A stretch of 49,566 nt of DNA from a virus. The position numbers were made by a program, and so were the translations under genes. The notes beneath the pieces are model-generated. The model did no database searches. It had not been told where the DNA came from and worked only from the letters and a program-made list of their open reading frames with translations. Location: IMG/VR virus record IMGVR_UViG_3300020156_000209, positions 1 to 49,566 of that record. One strand, given 5' to 3'. Below, in pieces: positions 32,888 through 40,146 of the stretch (within the stretch, counting starts at the first letter, position 1; each line of letters begins with the position of its first letter).

Positions 32888-33208
32888 TCACTGAGCACCT
32901 CCCTGATCAAGAATAAAGGTTCGTGCTTGCTCCATAGCGTGCTCATCCCCATTCACCAGCGAGCGCAGCAGTGATATAGCCTCATCCTCTGCGCTCTGGC
33001 TGTTAATTGAGATGCCCCGGCTTACGCCCGGCACCAGGGTGATCGCACCTTTGCGCTGAAGCGCACGTAGCAGTTCGGTCGCCGCGTTCGGAGACGCCGC
33101 GCCCATCAGGTCGGCAACTTCTTTTTGCGTTGGTGGGATACCGTGCTCTTTCTGGAAAGCCACGATCAGGGATAAAACTTCTTGTTGGCGGGCGGTCAGA
33201 TTTTTCAC
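32888..33208 (-). CDS. LexA-type DNA-binding domain without protease
   Basis: A 106-residue protein. Residues 1-68 closely follow the LexA winged-helix domain: KNLTARQQEVLSLIVAFQKE here and KALTARQQEVFDLI in LexA, ASPNAATELLRAL here and RSPNAAEEHLKAL in LexA, and GVSRGISI for GASRGIRL. Ser, Asn and Ala of the LexA recognition helix are kept; one of the two Glu is changed to Thr. The rest is a short helical tail (NSQSAEDEAISLLRSL), not the peptidase. GTG start overlaps the methylase stop (GTGA). It may bind LexA-like boxes but cannot self-cleave. Confidence 0.85.
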   Translation of the reverse strand: MKNLTARQQEVLSLIVAFQKEHGIPPTQKEVADLMGAASPNAATELLRALQRKGAITLVPGVSRGISINSQSAEDEAISLLRSLVNGDEHAMEQARTFILDQGGAQ

Positions 33209-34428
33209 GCTGCATCCTCCTTCAGGGAGGCTTTGCTGCTGAAATCCTTCAGCGTGACCCGAATAGTGCGAATGTTGCAGCGCGCCGCGGGATCCATTTC
33301 TTTGATGACATCCATAAATGTCGGGATCGCCATGCCATATTCTTTCATCGCTTCCATACCTGCGATATTCAGCCGTTCCTGCATATCGACTTTTCCCTGG
33401 TCATTCTCTGGGTAATTTATATCCAGCCATTCGCTGACAGCCAGCTGCAAACTTTTCTCAGCGATCAGAACTTCCGCCACAGCAATGTCACCTGCGCTTA
33501 CCATGACAACGGTCGGCTCGGAAACATTGTCGGGAGCCCATACGTGAGCAAATTTTGACTCTTTGAAGGTGTACTCTTCCTTGTCGCCGAACACCGCCCG
33601 GACACAGGCCCATGCTTTGATACCGCTCTTCGCAAGAATATCTGCCTGACTCAGCGGCAGGATTTCTTCAGAACTGGTTACCGGTGCTGGCAGCGCAACT
33701 TCATCGGCCATATCCAGCGCTGATACGCTTTCGGCAGCCTCATCGCCTGCGACAGGAATCACTTCCGGAATATTTTGTTGCTGCATCTGGGGTAACAGGC
33801 GCAGCGCTTCGCGGCGGATCTGCGCGATAAATGCATCGCCGCGTGCTTCCAGATCCTTACGCTCTATATAGCTGATCGCCGGGCCGCGCCAGGTTTTGTC
33901 GAATACAGCAATCGCGCCTGCGAAGAACGCTCCTGACGGAACCTGTTTCACATCTTTCGGAATGAACCACTTCGGCAGATCAAAACCAATTCGCCCGCGG
34001 ATAAACGATATGTGATCGGCATCCTCCGGCCACCACACTTCGCTGGTGGCTGCCTTGATGAGAAATACATACCGCCCGCCTTTATCGCGCATCGTGCTGG
34101 CGTGTTGCATGATGTATCGCATCCCGGTGATGTATTCACCGTCATGCTGAGATGCACGGCTGTACGGCGGGTTGCCATAGGCCGCGCCATGGAGTTCTTC
34201 GAGCCGGGCGGACCAGTCCTGCGCCAGAGCATTGTCTTCGGCAGTATAGAAATCAGGGCACTTTGAGTTTTCACCGTCGGTAAACAGATCAAGTACCAGC
34301 GGCCCAAACATGGCGTTGATGCCCCAGAAGATATTTTCAGGTGTGCGCCATTGATCGCCGACTTCTTTCAGTTCGTGAACAGGCTTACTGCGTAATTCTA
34401 TGAGTGCCTGGCAATATTTATTATGCAT
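33205..34428 (-). CDS. Phage N6-adenine DNA methyltransferase (Dam-like) with C-terminal extension
   Basis: A 407-residue protein. Residues ~20-190 are a phage Dam-type methylase: DQWRTPENIFWGINAMFGPLV and the catalytic-type motif GNPPYSRASQ. The remaining ~200 residues (from about 210) are an extension with no clear domain. It might protect DNA from restriction or mark phage DNA. It is coupled to neighbours at both ends (TAATG with the PerC-like gene, GTGA with the LexA-like gene). Confidence 0.85.
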   Translation of the reverse strand: MHNKYCQALIELRSKPVHELKEVGDQWRTPENIFWGINAMFGPLVLDLFTDGENSKCPDFYTAEDNALAQDWSARLEELHGAAYGNPPYSRASQHDGEYITGMRYIMQHASTMRDKGGRYVFLIKAATSEVWWPEDADHISFIRGRIGFDLPKWFIPKDVKQVPSGAFFAGAIAVFDKTWRGPAISYIERKDLEARGDAFIAQIRREALRLLPQMQQQNIPEVIPVAGDEAAESVSALDMADEVALPAPVTSSEEILPLSQADILAKSGIKAWACVRAVFGDKEEYTFKESKFAHVWAPDNVSEPTVVMVSAGDIAVAEVLIAEKSLQLAVSEWLDINYPENDQGKVDMQERLNIAGMEAMKEYGMAIPTFMDVIKEMDPAARCNIRTIRVTLKDFSSKASLKEDAA

Positions 34429-34847
34429 TATCTGCTCCCCACATAAGGACCTGCTACCTGTCCGCTATCAGGCTTTCCCCGCGTCATTCCAGTCAGGCAG
34501 CGCGCCCGGCGTTTGCGGTACTTTTCACGATCTGCATTTACGGTCGCTGCGTCATACGCCTGCAACCAGACAGTTGCTGCCCGACGCCACTGGCGCTTTT
34601 TCTCCAGCTCAACAGCACTCTTTTCGAGTGCTGCCAGCGCGCTATCACTGCTCACTCCCTGCTGATCGACCAGATAGCGGAAGCCATCGGCGCTCTCGAT
34701 GCGCTGAATTTTCCCGGTATGCCAAAGATTATCGACCGCGCCGAACGCGGTGCTTTTGTTGATATGGGGCAGCGCAGCAGCGACTTCTGAAGGCAACACA
34801 CCCGGTTTGCTTTTGATGTACTCAAGAACCTGTGAAATATTGCTCAT
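34428..34847 (-). CDS. PerC-like transcriptional regulator
   Basis: A 139-residue protein. The N-terminal winged helix (ISQVLEYIKSKPGVLPSEVA, KSTAFGAVDNLWHTGKIQRI) and the C-terminal AATVWLQAYDAATVNADREKYRKRRARCL segment fit the PerC family of phage and pathogenicity regulators. Overlaps the replication gene stop (ATGA). Confidence 0.82.
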   Translation of the reverse strand: MSNISQVLEYIKSKPGVLPSEVAAALPHINKSTAFGAVDNLWHTGKIQRIESADGFRYLVDQQGVSSDSALAALEKSAVELEKKRQWRRAATVWLQAYDAATVNADREKYRKRRARCLTGMTRGKPDSGQVAGPYVGSR

Positions 34848-35719
34848 CCACGAAACCCCTCTGGAATCTTGTTATCGCAGGCGGTGATCGCATTAACATC
34901 CCGCTCCTGGTTTTTATTCCACGTTTCCCGCGCCGGCCGGCCCTTCGCTTCCCAGCGCGTTGCGCTCTGCAGATAGCCTTCGAACTTCTTCGGACCAAAA
35001 AGCGTTTCAGGACGCATGTACTGGTACTGCTCGTCGTTCTCACGCCAGTGTTCGTGTTTCAGGTCAATCACCAGCTTCAGATCCGCAACGCTGTAACCTT
35101 CACGCAGTCTCGCCCGGATGTTCTCCAGCGAGGTTTTGGATTTCTGGTAACGCGATCCGCTGATCAGGTTCAGATGAGAAAGCACTTCGATCGCAAAATC
35201 AGTCAGCACAACTTCCGGGTCGGGTTGCGCAGCAACCGGACAAGAGGGTTTTGAATTTACTTGTGGATCTGTAGTTGATTTTACTGACGGATCCCCACCA
35301 GATTCTGACGGGTCAAAACTGCCGCCATCGCTGTTTTTTGATGCCTCAAATTTTGAGGGGTCAGATTTTGATGCGTCAGAATTTGACGGGTCAGAATTTG
35401 ACGGGTCAGAATCTGACAGGTGAGAGAATGCAGCAGCCTGAAGCTTTGCCACGTTCAGCTGATAGACGTTCGAGGCGTTGCGGTTTCCCTGACGGCGCTG
35501 TTTACGCGAAAGCCAGTTGTCTTTTTCCAGCTGCGCAATCGCAGTACGCACGGTGCTTTCGCCCGCGCCTATCTGACGGGCAATGGTGCCGATGGAAGGC
35601 CAGCTGATGCCCTCGTCATTGCTGAAGTCTGCCAGCCGGGCCATGATAGCCACGCTGGAGAGCTTCATGCCTGAAGCGGCGCATGCGTCCCAGACGTAGC
35701 CGGTTAATTTAGTGCTCAT
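34844..35719 (-). CDS. Replication initiator with internal origin (lambda O-like)
   Basis: A 291-residue protein. The N-terminal winged-helix domain (WPSIGTIARQIGAGESTVRTAIAQL) binds DNA. A low-complexity Ser/Asp/Pro stretch (SNSDPSNSDASKSDPSK) is encoded by tandem iterons. The C-terminal domain (about 180-270: HLNLISGSRYQKSKTSL...YMRPETLFGPKKFEGYL) is the conserved phage replication C-terminus. An initiator gene holding its own origin is the lambda O plan. No phage helicase loader or DnaB follows, so host functions must be recruited. Start overlaps DUF4222 stop (ATGA). Confidence 0.85.
   Translation of the reverse strand: MSTKLTGYVWDACAASGMKLSSVAIMARLADFSNDEGISWPSIGTIARQIGAGESTVRTAIAQLEKDNWLSRKQRRQGNRNASNVYQLNVAKLQAAAFSHLSDSDPSNSDPSNSDASKSDPSKFEASKNSDGGSFDPSESGGDPSVKSTTDPQVNSKPSCPVAAQPDPEVVLTDFAIEVLSHLNLISGSRYQKSKTSLENIRARLREGYSVADLKLVIDLKHEHWRENDEQYQYMRPETLFGPKKFEGYLQSATRWEAKGRPARETWNKNQERDVNAITACDNKIPEGFRG
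35346..35420. repeat. Replication origin iterons, five tandem 15-bp repeats
   Basis: Five head-to-tail units at 35346, 35361, 35376, 35391 and 35406, of form TCAGAATTTGACGGG (the two at 35376 and 35391 identical). Each contains a small inverted repeat (TCA...TGA), as lambda O iterons do. Confidence 0.8.
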
Positions 35720-36059
35720 CCTTCCACCCTTCTGAATTTCTCCCGAAACCGCTCAACAGGCTGCATGAACTCGTGCGGGTAACCGCTGCGCATGAAGATG
35801 ACCTGCCGCTTTTCCCGGTCATAACCAATGACGTGTACTTCAATCCCCCGGTGATCCCGGTACCGCCGGTCAAGTTCTTCCACTCATCACGCCCTTTCTC
35901 GTTCATTGCGGAAAATGCGCCTACCAGTTCATCAGTTGGCTGGTAGTTGTGGCTGCCGTCGGCTGCACGTAATATTTCGTCATAGCCGAACGGGGCATTA
36001 CCCACCAGCGGACGGCAACGAAATTGCTTAGCTGGCCTGAATCGGTTTAAACTGTTCAT
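35709..36059 (-). CDS. Hypothetical early protein, C-terminus doubtful
   Basis: The frame starts MNSLNRFRPAKQFRCRPLVG and its first ~60 residues look like a real soluble protein. The remainder (from TGGTGITGG) reads through the DUF4222 gene in another frame and is Ser-rich low quality. Either a long overlap is used, or the gene lost its original stop. Function unknown. Confidence 0.4.
   Translation of the reverse strand: MNSLNRFRPAKQFRCRPLVGNAPFGYDEILRAADGSHNYQPTDELVGAFSAMNEKGRDEWKNLTGGTGITGGLKYTSLVMTGKSGRSSSCAAVTRTSSCSLLSGFGRNSEGWKDEH
35716..35883 (-). CDS. DUF4222 small phage protein
   Basis: A 55-residue protein from GTG at 35883: VEELDRRYRDHRGIEVHVIG, then VIFMRSGYPHEFMQPVERF and REKFRRVEG. 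This matches the DUF4222 family of early lambdoid genes. Its TGA overlaps the replication gene ATG by the usual four bases, which supports this frame over the longer one. Function unknown. Confidence 0.8.
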   Translation of the reverse strand: MEELDRRYRDHRGIEVHVIGYDREKRQVIFMRSGYPHEFMQPVERFREKFRRVEG

Positions 36060-36120
36060 GCGTTAGTTTCTCCACGAAGCATAAAACGCCACGACGCCCG
36101 GAGCTGCACACTCGCGGGCG

Positions 36121-36588
36121 TCACTTATTTTTACGAGCAAACAGCGCGACAATTGCGCGGATCTCTTCTTCACGCGCAGCCAGATGGCGGCGGTGGTGGG
36201 ACAGGATTTCTTCTGCTTCATGCTTTTCAATCACTCCATCTTCGAGCGCTTGCTCAATAATTTGATCAACCTGTCCGCGCGCGGCGGCGGTACGCATTGC
36301 CCGACTAAACAGGTCAACACGATCCAGATCCGCCAGGTTCGGCACATCCACCAGCAGGGCACCGCGGCGCTTAGCAAAGTAATCAGCCACCAGGGAGGTA
36401 TTTGAAATGTCTTCCATCGCTTCCAGCTCGGTTACTTCAAAGAAACGACAGCCATTCTTTTCGTATAGGTTGTTATTGAACTGAGTGATCGTCATGCCCA
36501 GCGCACCAGCCATTGCTTCACGGCCACCCGGCAACGCTTTGCACATCGCCCTTACCACGTCTTTCAAACTTTGTTTTTGCTCTACCAT
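36121..36588 (-). CDS. CII-family phage regulator (CP76/YmfL-like)
   Basis: A 155-residue regulator. The N-terminal helix-turn-helix region (SLKDVVRAMCKALPGGREAM, MTITQFNNNLYEKNG) and the central FEVTELEAMEDIS fit the CII/CP76 family. The C-terminus is a charged helix. First regular gene of the early right operon after Cro and a doubtful frame. It probably activates lysogeny promoters; this is inferred from family. Confidence 0.85.
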   Translation of the reverse strand: MVEQKQSLKDVVRAMCKALPGGREAMAGALGMTITQFNNNLYEKNGCRFFEVTELEAMEDISNTSLVADYFAKRRGALLVDVPNLADLDRVDLFSRAMRTAAARGQVDQIIEQALEDGVIEKHEAEEILSHHRRHLAAREEEIRAIVALFARKNK

Positions 36589-36617
36589 GATGCTAACCCT
36601 TCAATTAAAATTATTTT

Positions 36618-37106
36618 TTAAGTCATAAAGCGGCGAAAAAAATGAATAACCCTCTTTCTAAGTTGGCCCTTGATTACTGGTACAAGGTTTTGATCGTTGC
36701 TGGAGCTTTCGTTTTTTTGGTTAATGGGACTGGTCTTCTTTCTGCCTACCCTGCGGTTCCGACTGCTCTCGTTTCTTTGGGCGTTTTTTTCTGGGGCATT
36801 GGTGAGTGGATTAACCATCCCTACCAAGAAATGCTCAGCTACGATGCTTATGGGCGTGTTGAAGCCACAATTTCTGGATATCCCCGGAGCCCGAAGCCCA
36901 TTGGAATCCTTTTCGATGTTTTCGCCTTCCTTCTCATGGCCTATGGAATCTGGAAATTTTTCTGAAAGTGTCCAGCCGTTGAGGATTACCACCCGGTTTT
37001 TTTCATCCAGATGAACTGAATCGGGAAAAAGCTTTTCAAGCTTTCTAATTTCCTTCAGGTTCAGTTTTTTTTTCAAATCTGCCTGTTTAGAGCTTTGTCC
37101 TACCAT
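36618..37106 (-). CDS. Hypothetical protein downstream of Cro, N-terminus plausible
   Basis: The frame from 37106 has an AAAGGA ribosome site eight bases upstream and begins MVGQSSKQADLKKKLNLKEI, then SVHLDEKNRVVILNGWTLSE. This first ~50-residue part does not overlap another gene and looks coding. The rest is antisense to the plus-strand membrane gene and resembles noise. One of the two overlapping frames probably ends earlier in related phages. Confidence 0.4.
   Translation of the reverse strand: MVGQSSKQADLKKKLNLKEIRKLEKLFPDSVHLDEKNRVVILNGWTLSEKFPDSIGHEKEGENIEKDSNGLRAPGISRNCGFNTPISIVAEHFLVGMVNPLTNAPEKNAQRNESSRNRRVGRKKTSPINQKNESSSNDQNLVPVIKGQLRKRVIHFFRRFMT
36642..36965 (+). CDS. Small membrane protein, antisense to early right operon
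   Basis: A 107-residue protein with three membrane segments (VLIVAGAFVFLVNGTGLLSA, ALVSLGVFFWGIGEWI, IGILFDVFAFLLMAYGIW) and coherent codon use. Ribosome site is weak. Being on the prophage strand within the immunity-early region, it could be a lysogenic membrane exclusion factor. That is inference; no family recognised. Confidence 0.6.
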   Translation: MNNPLSKLALDYWYKVLIVAGAFVFLVNGTGLLSAYPAVPTALVSLGVFFWGIGEWINHPYQEMLSYDAYGRVEATISGYPRSPKPIGILFDVFAFLLMAYGIWKFF

Positions 37107-37128
37107 GTTCTTTTTCCTTTGGTAGTTA

Positions 37129-37386
37129 TCAGGTTGCTGCTTTAGAACTAAGATTGGTTTTGTCCAAGACGTCATCAGCGACTTGATAACGACTCGGGTA
37201 CAAAATATGTAATTCGCTGATTTCGCCATTGAAGAATCTGGCAAGGCGTTCAGCTAATTCAACGGACGGAACTTGTTCGCATCTTTCAATGCGGCTCAAC
37301 GTAGCGGGATCGACCTGGACGCCTGTTGCTACATGCGACAAAGTCAATCCATGCGACTTACGCAACTTTCGTAATGGTGATTGCAT
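37129..37386 (-). CDS. cro: Cro-like repressor
   Basis: An 85-residue XRE-type helix-turn-helix protein (MQSPLRKLRKSHGLTLSHVA, VDPATLSRIERCEQVPSVEL), divergent from cI and first gene behind pR. It should bind the same 15-bp operators and favour lytic growth. Confidence 0.85.
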   Translation of the reverse strand: MQSPLRKLRKSHGLTLSHVATGVQVDPATLSRIERCEQVPSVELAERLARFFNGEISELHILYPSRYQVADDVLDKTNLSSKAAT

Positions 37387-37400
37387 AAATTCTCCTTCAT

Positions 37401-37463
37401 TTGCGTAATACGCATGTTATTTCATGTAGGCGAATTGCGCAAGTTGCTTTGCATGAGACGCAA
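37401..37463. promoter_or_regulatory. oR: three CI/Cro operators
   Basis: Three 15-bp sites: TTGCGTAATACGCAT (37401-37415), AGGCGAATTGCGCAA (37428-37442) and TTGCATGAGACGCAA (37449-37463). All fit the pattern TTGCG-N5-CGCAA, and two further copies lie at pL. Confidence 0.8.
37414..37442 (-). promoter_or_regulatory. pR promoter for cro and early right operon
   Basis: Minus strand TTGCGC (37442-37437), 17 bases, TAACAT (37419-37414). The middle operator covers the -35 box and the cro-proximal one overlaps the -10 box. Confidence 0.6.
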
Positions 37464-37477
37464 AAACAACATGTAAT
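37449..37477 (+). promoter_or_regulatory. pRM promoter, probably giving leaderless cI mRNA
   Basis: TTGCAT (37449-37454), 17 bases, TGTAAT (37472-37477). The cI ATG starts seven bases after the -10 box, so transcription should begin at or next to the start codon, as for lambda cI. Confidence 0.6.
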
Positions 37478-37483
37478 AGGCGC

Positions 37484-38179
37484 ATGAACATAGGATCTCG
37501 CATACGATATCTTCGCCTGACGAAGAACATGAAAATCGCAGAACTCGCTGAGGCTGTGGGGATTGATGCTGCAAATATTTCACGCCTCGAGACTGGTAAG
37601 CAAAAGCAGTTTTCAGAACAAACACTTAACAAACTTGCTCACGCTTTAGGCGTTAAAGTCCCTGACCTATTTACCTCTTCGGAAAATGAGTCTACTGTAT
37701 ATATAAACAGTAAAATTGATTCATCAGCCCGAAAGGACAATGATGTGTATAGAGTCGAGGTACTTGATGTGAGCGCAAGCGCCGGGGCAGGACATATTCA
37801 AGGTAGTGACGTTATCGATGTTATACATGCCATCGAATACAGCAACGACCAGGCAGTGATTATGTTTGGAGGCAGGACGTCAACCGGCGTTAAGGTTATC
37901 AACGTTCGCGGTGATAGCATGGCTTCTACAATCGAACCTGGCGATCTCATCTTTGTCGATGTAAACGTTAATGAATTTGATGGCGATGGAATTTATGTGT
38001 TTGGATTTGACGGAAAAGTTTACGTTAAACGCCTACAGATGATTCCCGACCAGCTACTCGTTATTTCTGACAATCCCAAGTACAGGGAGTGGAACATTAC
38101 CAAAGAAAACGAACATCGTTTTCATATCTTTGGCAAGGTTCTGATAAGCCAATCCCAAGCATTCAAACGTCACGGGTAA
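37484..38179 (+). CDS. cI: CI-type prophage repressor with S24 protease domain
   Basis: A 231-residue repressor. Residues 5-62 form an XRE helix-turn-helix (MKIAELAEAVGIDAANISRL). The C-terminal LexA-like peptidase has the cleavage site Ala100-Gly101 (SASAGAG), nucleophile Ser145 (RGDSM) and general base Lys182 (VKRL). It should self-cleave on RecA during SOS, giving induction. A LexA box lies inside its own coding DNA. Confidence 0.93.
   Translation: MNIGSRIRYLRLTKNMKIAELAEAVGIDAANISRLETGKQKQFSEQTLNKLAHALGVKVPDLFTSSENESTVYINSKIDSSARKDNDVYRVEVLDVSASAGAGHIQGSDVIDVIHAIEYSNDQAVIMFGGRTSTGVKVINVRGDSMASTIEPGDLIFVDVNVNEFDGDGIYVFGFDGKVYVKRLQMIPDQLLVISDNPKYREWNITKENEHRFHIFGKVLISQSQAFKRHG
37693..37712. 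promoter_or_regulatory. LexA box inside cI
   Basis: TACTGTATATATAAACAGTA is a near-perfect SOS box (CTG-N10-CAG with AT-rich centre). It lies about 210 bases into the cI coding region, between the two domains. Confidence 0.7.
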
Positions 38180-38197
38180 TCAACATTTAAGAAAAAT

Positions 38198-38222
38198 GGC
38201 CTCCTCTGGAGGTCTTTTTTTT
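38198..38222 (+). terminator. Terminator after cI
   Basis: GGCCTCC-TCT-GGAGGTC followed by eight T, 18 bases beyond the cI stop. Confidence 0.85.
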
Positions 38223-38227
38223 GTCTT

Positions 38228-38269
38228 TTGATTGCGTTTAACGCATTTTTATACTTGCGTTACTCGCAA
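38228..38269 (+). promoter_or_regulatory. pL promoter with oL operators
   Basis: TTGATT (38228-38233), 16 bases, TATACT (38250-38255). Operator TTGCGTTTAACGCAT (38232-38246) fills the spacer and TTGCGTTACTCGCAA (38255-38269) covers the start region. It should drive the plus-strand early left operon and be shut off by CI. Confidence 0.75.
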
Positions 38270-38443
38270 TTTGTGATTATCTTGAGTCCATCGGCATATG
38301 GCACATGTGCCGCAGCGGTCCGGGGATTCCTTTCACAGTATCCCGATCTACCGGGTAGCCGGAATGTGCAAGCCAATGCCACGAACAGCGATTCACCATC
38401 GCGGCGCCACGGTGTGACACCCGGGAAGAGACCGGGGCACAAC

Positions 38444-38659
38444 ATGAAAGCGCACTCCCTAACTTATCGGTTATGGGTGACAGGTATGAACTTGCTGGAG
38501 TGCGCTTCCAGTTGTGATGTGCTCAAGCGAGCTGCAGCGCCGGCCGACGCAAAGACCCGAAAATCGGCTGAGTCACAGGTACTGGTGACCAATACCAAAA
38601 CAGAGCGGCGGGAAGTAAGCGGGTGTAGCGCCCCGGTGTCACAACCAAAATTCCAATAA
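38444..38659 (+). CDS. Possible small leader protein, low confidence
   Basis: A 71-residue frame (MKAHSLTYRLWVTGMNLLEC...). No clear ribosome site, unusual composition. The MKAHSLT start recalls short phage proteins encoded in early leaders (Icd-like) but similarity is not firm. Confidence 0.3.
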   Translation: MKAHSLTYRLWVTGMNLLECASSCDVLKRAAAPADAKTRKSAESQVLVTNTKTERREVSGCSAPVSQPKFQ

Positions 38660-38726
38660 AACGAACGTGTGAAGTCTGTTGGCGGCGTCTGATCTTATTT
38701 TCCCGTGAGGATGCCGCACTTTTTTA

Positions 38727-38832
38727 CGCAACACACAAGAGCATCACTGGGCGACGGGCTCATAACCCAATCCACCCGGGTACATAAGGCGATTGCAGTC
38801 GAGATATTGTGCAGGTGCTCTTCTGTGTTGTG
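38727..38832 (+). ncRNA. Candidate structured leader RNA with initiator-tRNA-like anticodon arm
   Basis: Arms CAACACACAAGAGCA (38729-38743) and TGCTCTTCTGTGTTG (38816-38830) pair over 15 bases with one mismatch, extended by two more pairs. The 72-base loop contains CGGGCTCATAACCC at 38755-38768, identical to the anticodon stem-loop of initiator tRNA-Met as I know it. No acceptor stem or CCA is present, so this is not a tRNA. It lies just before the first gene of the operon. Confidence 0.5.
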
Positions 38833-38883
38833 TGGAGAAACTAACCCGGCGGTGTCAGCCGCCTTCTTCTGAGGGTAAAACCG

Positions 38884-39255
38884 ATGAGTAATGAACGTTT
38901 GACCAAAGTGCCTGATTTCCTGGGTGAGCTTGATGGTGGCGTGTTCGAAAACAAGATCGCTGTAGCGCTCAGCGAAGTGGCGTTCGGCGTGCTGAACAAC
39001 GGTCAGAAAGGCAAGGTAACAGTGACCTTTGAGCTTGATCGCATGAGCAACTCTGTTGAGGAGAAGCGCGTCAACATCAAGCATAAGCTGGCTTATGTAC
39101 GACCTACCCCACGCGGTAAATCCTCCGAGGAGGACACTACCGAAACGCCGATGTATGTGAACCGCGGCGGCAAGCTTTCTATTTTGCAGGAAGATCAGGG
39201 GCAGCTCTTTACCCTGGCCGGTGATCCTGACGCGAAGCTCCGCGCTCAACAGTAA
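38884..39255 (+). CDS. Hypothetical early protein upstream of DUF2303 gene
   Basis: A 123-residue soluble protein (MSNERLTKVPDFLGELDGGV, KGKVTVTFELDRMSN, then ETPMYVNRGGKLSILQEDQG). It precedes the YfdQ-like gene by 32 bases, a common pairing in enterobacterial prophages. Beta-rich with a charged middle. Function unknown. A GAGGG ribosome site is present. Confidence 0.8.
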   Translation: MSNERLTKVPDFLGELDGGVFENKIAVALSEVAFGVLNNGQKGKVTVTFELDRMSNSVEEKRVNIKHKLAYVRPTPRGKSSEEDTTETPMYVNRGGKLSILQEDQGQLFTLAGDPDAKLRAQQ

Positions 39256-39287
39256 GCCCTACCGTTAACCCCATTTAAGGAAATCAC

Positions 39288-40112
39288 ATGTCCTACTCTT
39301 TAGACTCAGGCGCTATCGAAAAAGTGCAAGCCCTTGTCCTGTCACAGTTCCTGGAAGAAAGACTGTCTTCAGTGGACTGTCCGGCAGCTGTGATCCCGGC
39401 TGGCGCAAGTATTGAAAGCCTGGAGCGTCTGTCGTTAGAGCGCTTCCGTTTTCGCGGGAAGATGCAGACAGCCAGTATCGAAGATTTTTCCCGCTATTCC
39501 ACCGGCTACGCCGAAGAAGGTACGCGATGCTTCATCAATGCAGATGAGATGCGCGCAGTTTCCGTCTTCAACTTGGGCACTCTGGTGAATCCCGGTCATG
39601 CCGACAATACCGCCCTGCTCGCTCTGAAAAAGACCGCACCGTACTCTTCACTGCTTTCCATTAACGGCGAACGCCATACTCAAAAAGAGCTGGCGGAATG
39701 GCTGGAAGACTGGGCGGAAAACCTGCTCGGCTTTGATGCTGAAGGTGCTGTGCTCGATGCCAAGCGATCAGCTGCTGCAATCCGCAAGATCTCCATCGAA
39801 TCGATCCAAAAAGCAGACTTCGAAGATCAGGACTTCAGCGGTAAGCGCTCATTGATGGAATCAGTTGAAGCCAGAACGCAGGACATTATGCCGGTTGCTT
39901 TCGAATTTAAGTGTGTGCCGTTTGAAGGCCTGAATGAGCGTCCGTTTAAGTTGCGTCTGAGCATCATTGGCGGCGATCGCCCGACGCTGGTGCTGCGCAT
40001 CGTCCAGCTGGAAGCCCAGCAGGAAGATATGGCTGTTGAATTCCGCGATCTGCTGGTGGAAAAGTTCAAAGACAGCCAGGTAGAAACTTTTATCGGCGCG
40101 TTCACCGCTTAG
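39288..40112 (+). CDS. DUF2303 family protein (YfdQ-like)
   Basis: A 274-residue protein typical of DUF2303 ([52 protein letters not shown]). It resembles YfdQ of the E. coli cryptic prophage CPS-53 and stands beside a YfdR-like gene in the same order. The biochemical role is unknown. Confidence 0.88.
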   Translation: MSYSLDSGAIEKVQALVLSQFLEERLSSVDCPAAVIPAGASIESLERLSLERFRFRGKMQTASIEDFSRYSTGYAEEGTRCFINADEMRAVSVFNLGTLVNPGHADNTALLALKKTAPYSSLLSINGERHTQKELAEWLEDWAENLLGFDAEGAVLDAKRSAAAIRKISIESIQKADFEDQDFSGKRSLMESVEARTQDIMPVAFEFKCVPFEGLNERPFKLRLSIIGGDRPTLVLRIVQLEAQQEDMAVEFRDLLVEKFKDSQVETFIGAFTA

Positions 40113-40123
40113 TCTGCTGCTGC

Positions 40124-40146
40124 AAATGCCCCCTCAGGGGGCATTT
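40124..40146 (+). terminator. Strong hairpin after DUF2303 gene
   Basis: AAATGCCCCC-T-CAGGGGGCATTT type hairpin, only a short T-run. Partial terminator or RNA stabiliser. Confidence 0.6.

Larger units (their letters stand above)
38270..38883 (+). promoter_or_regulatory. Long untranslated leader of early left operon
   Basis: No convincing N-type antiterminator gene is seen in these ~600 bases. Contents are a weak small frame (38444-38659), a long hairpin (38727-38832) and the ribosome region of the next gene. A leader of this length may act by RNA structure. Confidence 0.5.

Noticed and set aside
32271-32891. 206-residue minus-strand frame
   Set aside because: Antisense to the plus-strand 32347 gene, which has better start, ending hairpin and residue pattern.
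35346-35420. CRISPR-like array
   Set aside because: Repeats are contiguous 15-bp units with no spacers and lie in a replication gene; they are iterons.
38228-38659. 143-residue plus-strand frame from pL onward
   Set aside because: Its start lies in the pL promoter and operators, and composition is poor. Only a possible shorter part from 38444 is kept at low confidence.
38695-39249. 184-residue minus-strand frame
   Set aside because: Antisense to the coherent 38884-39255 gene and to the leader hairpin.
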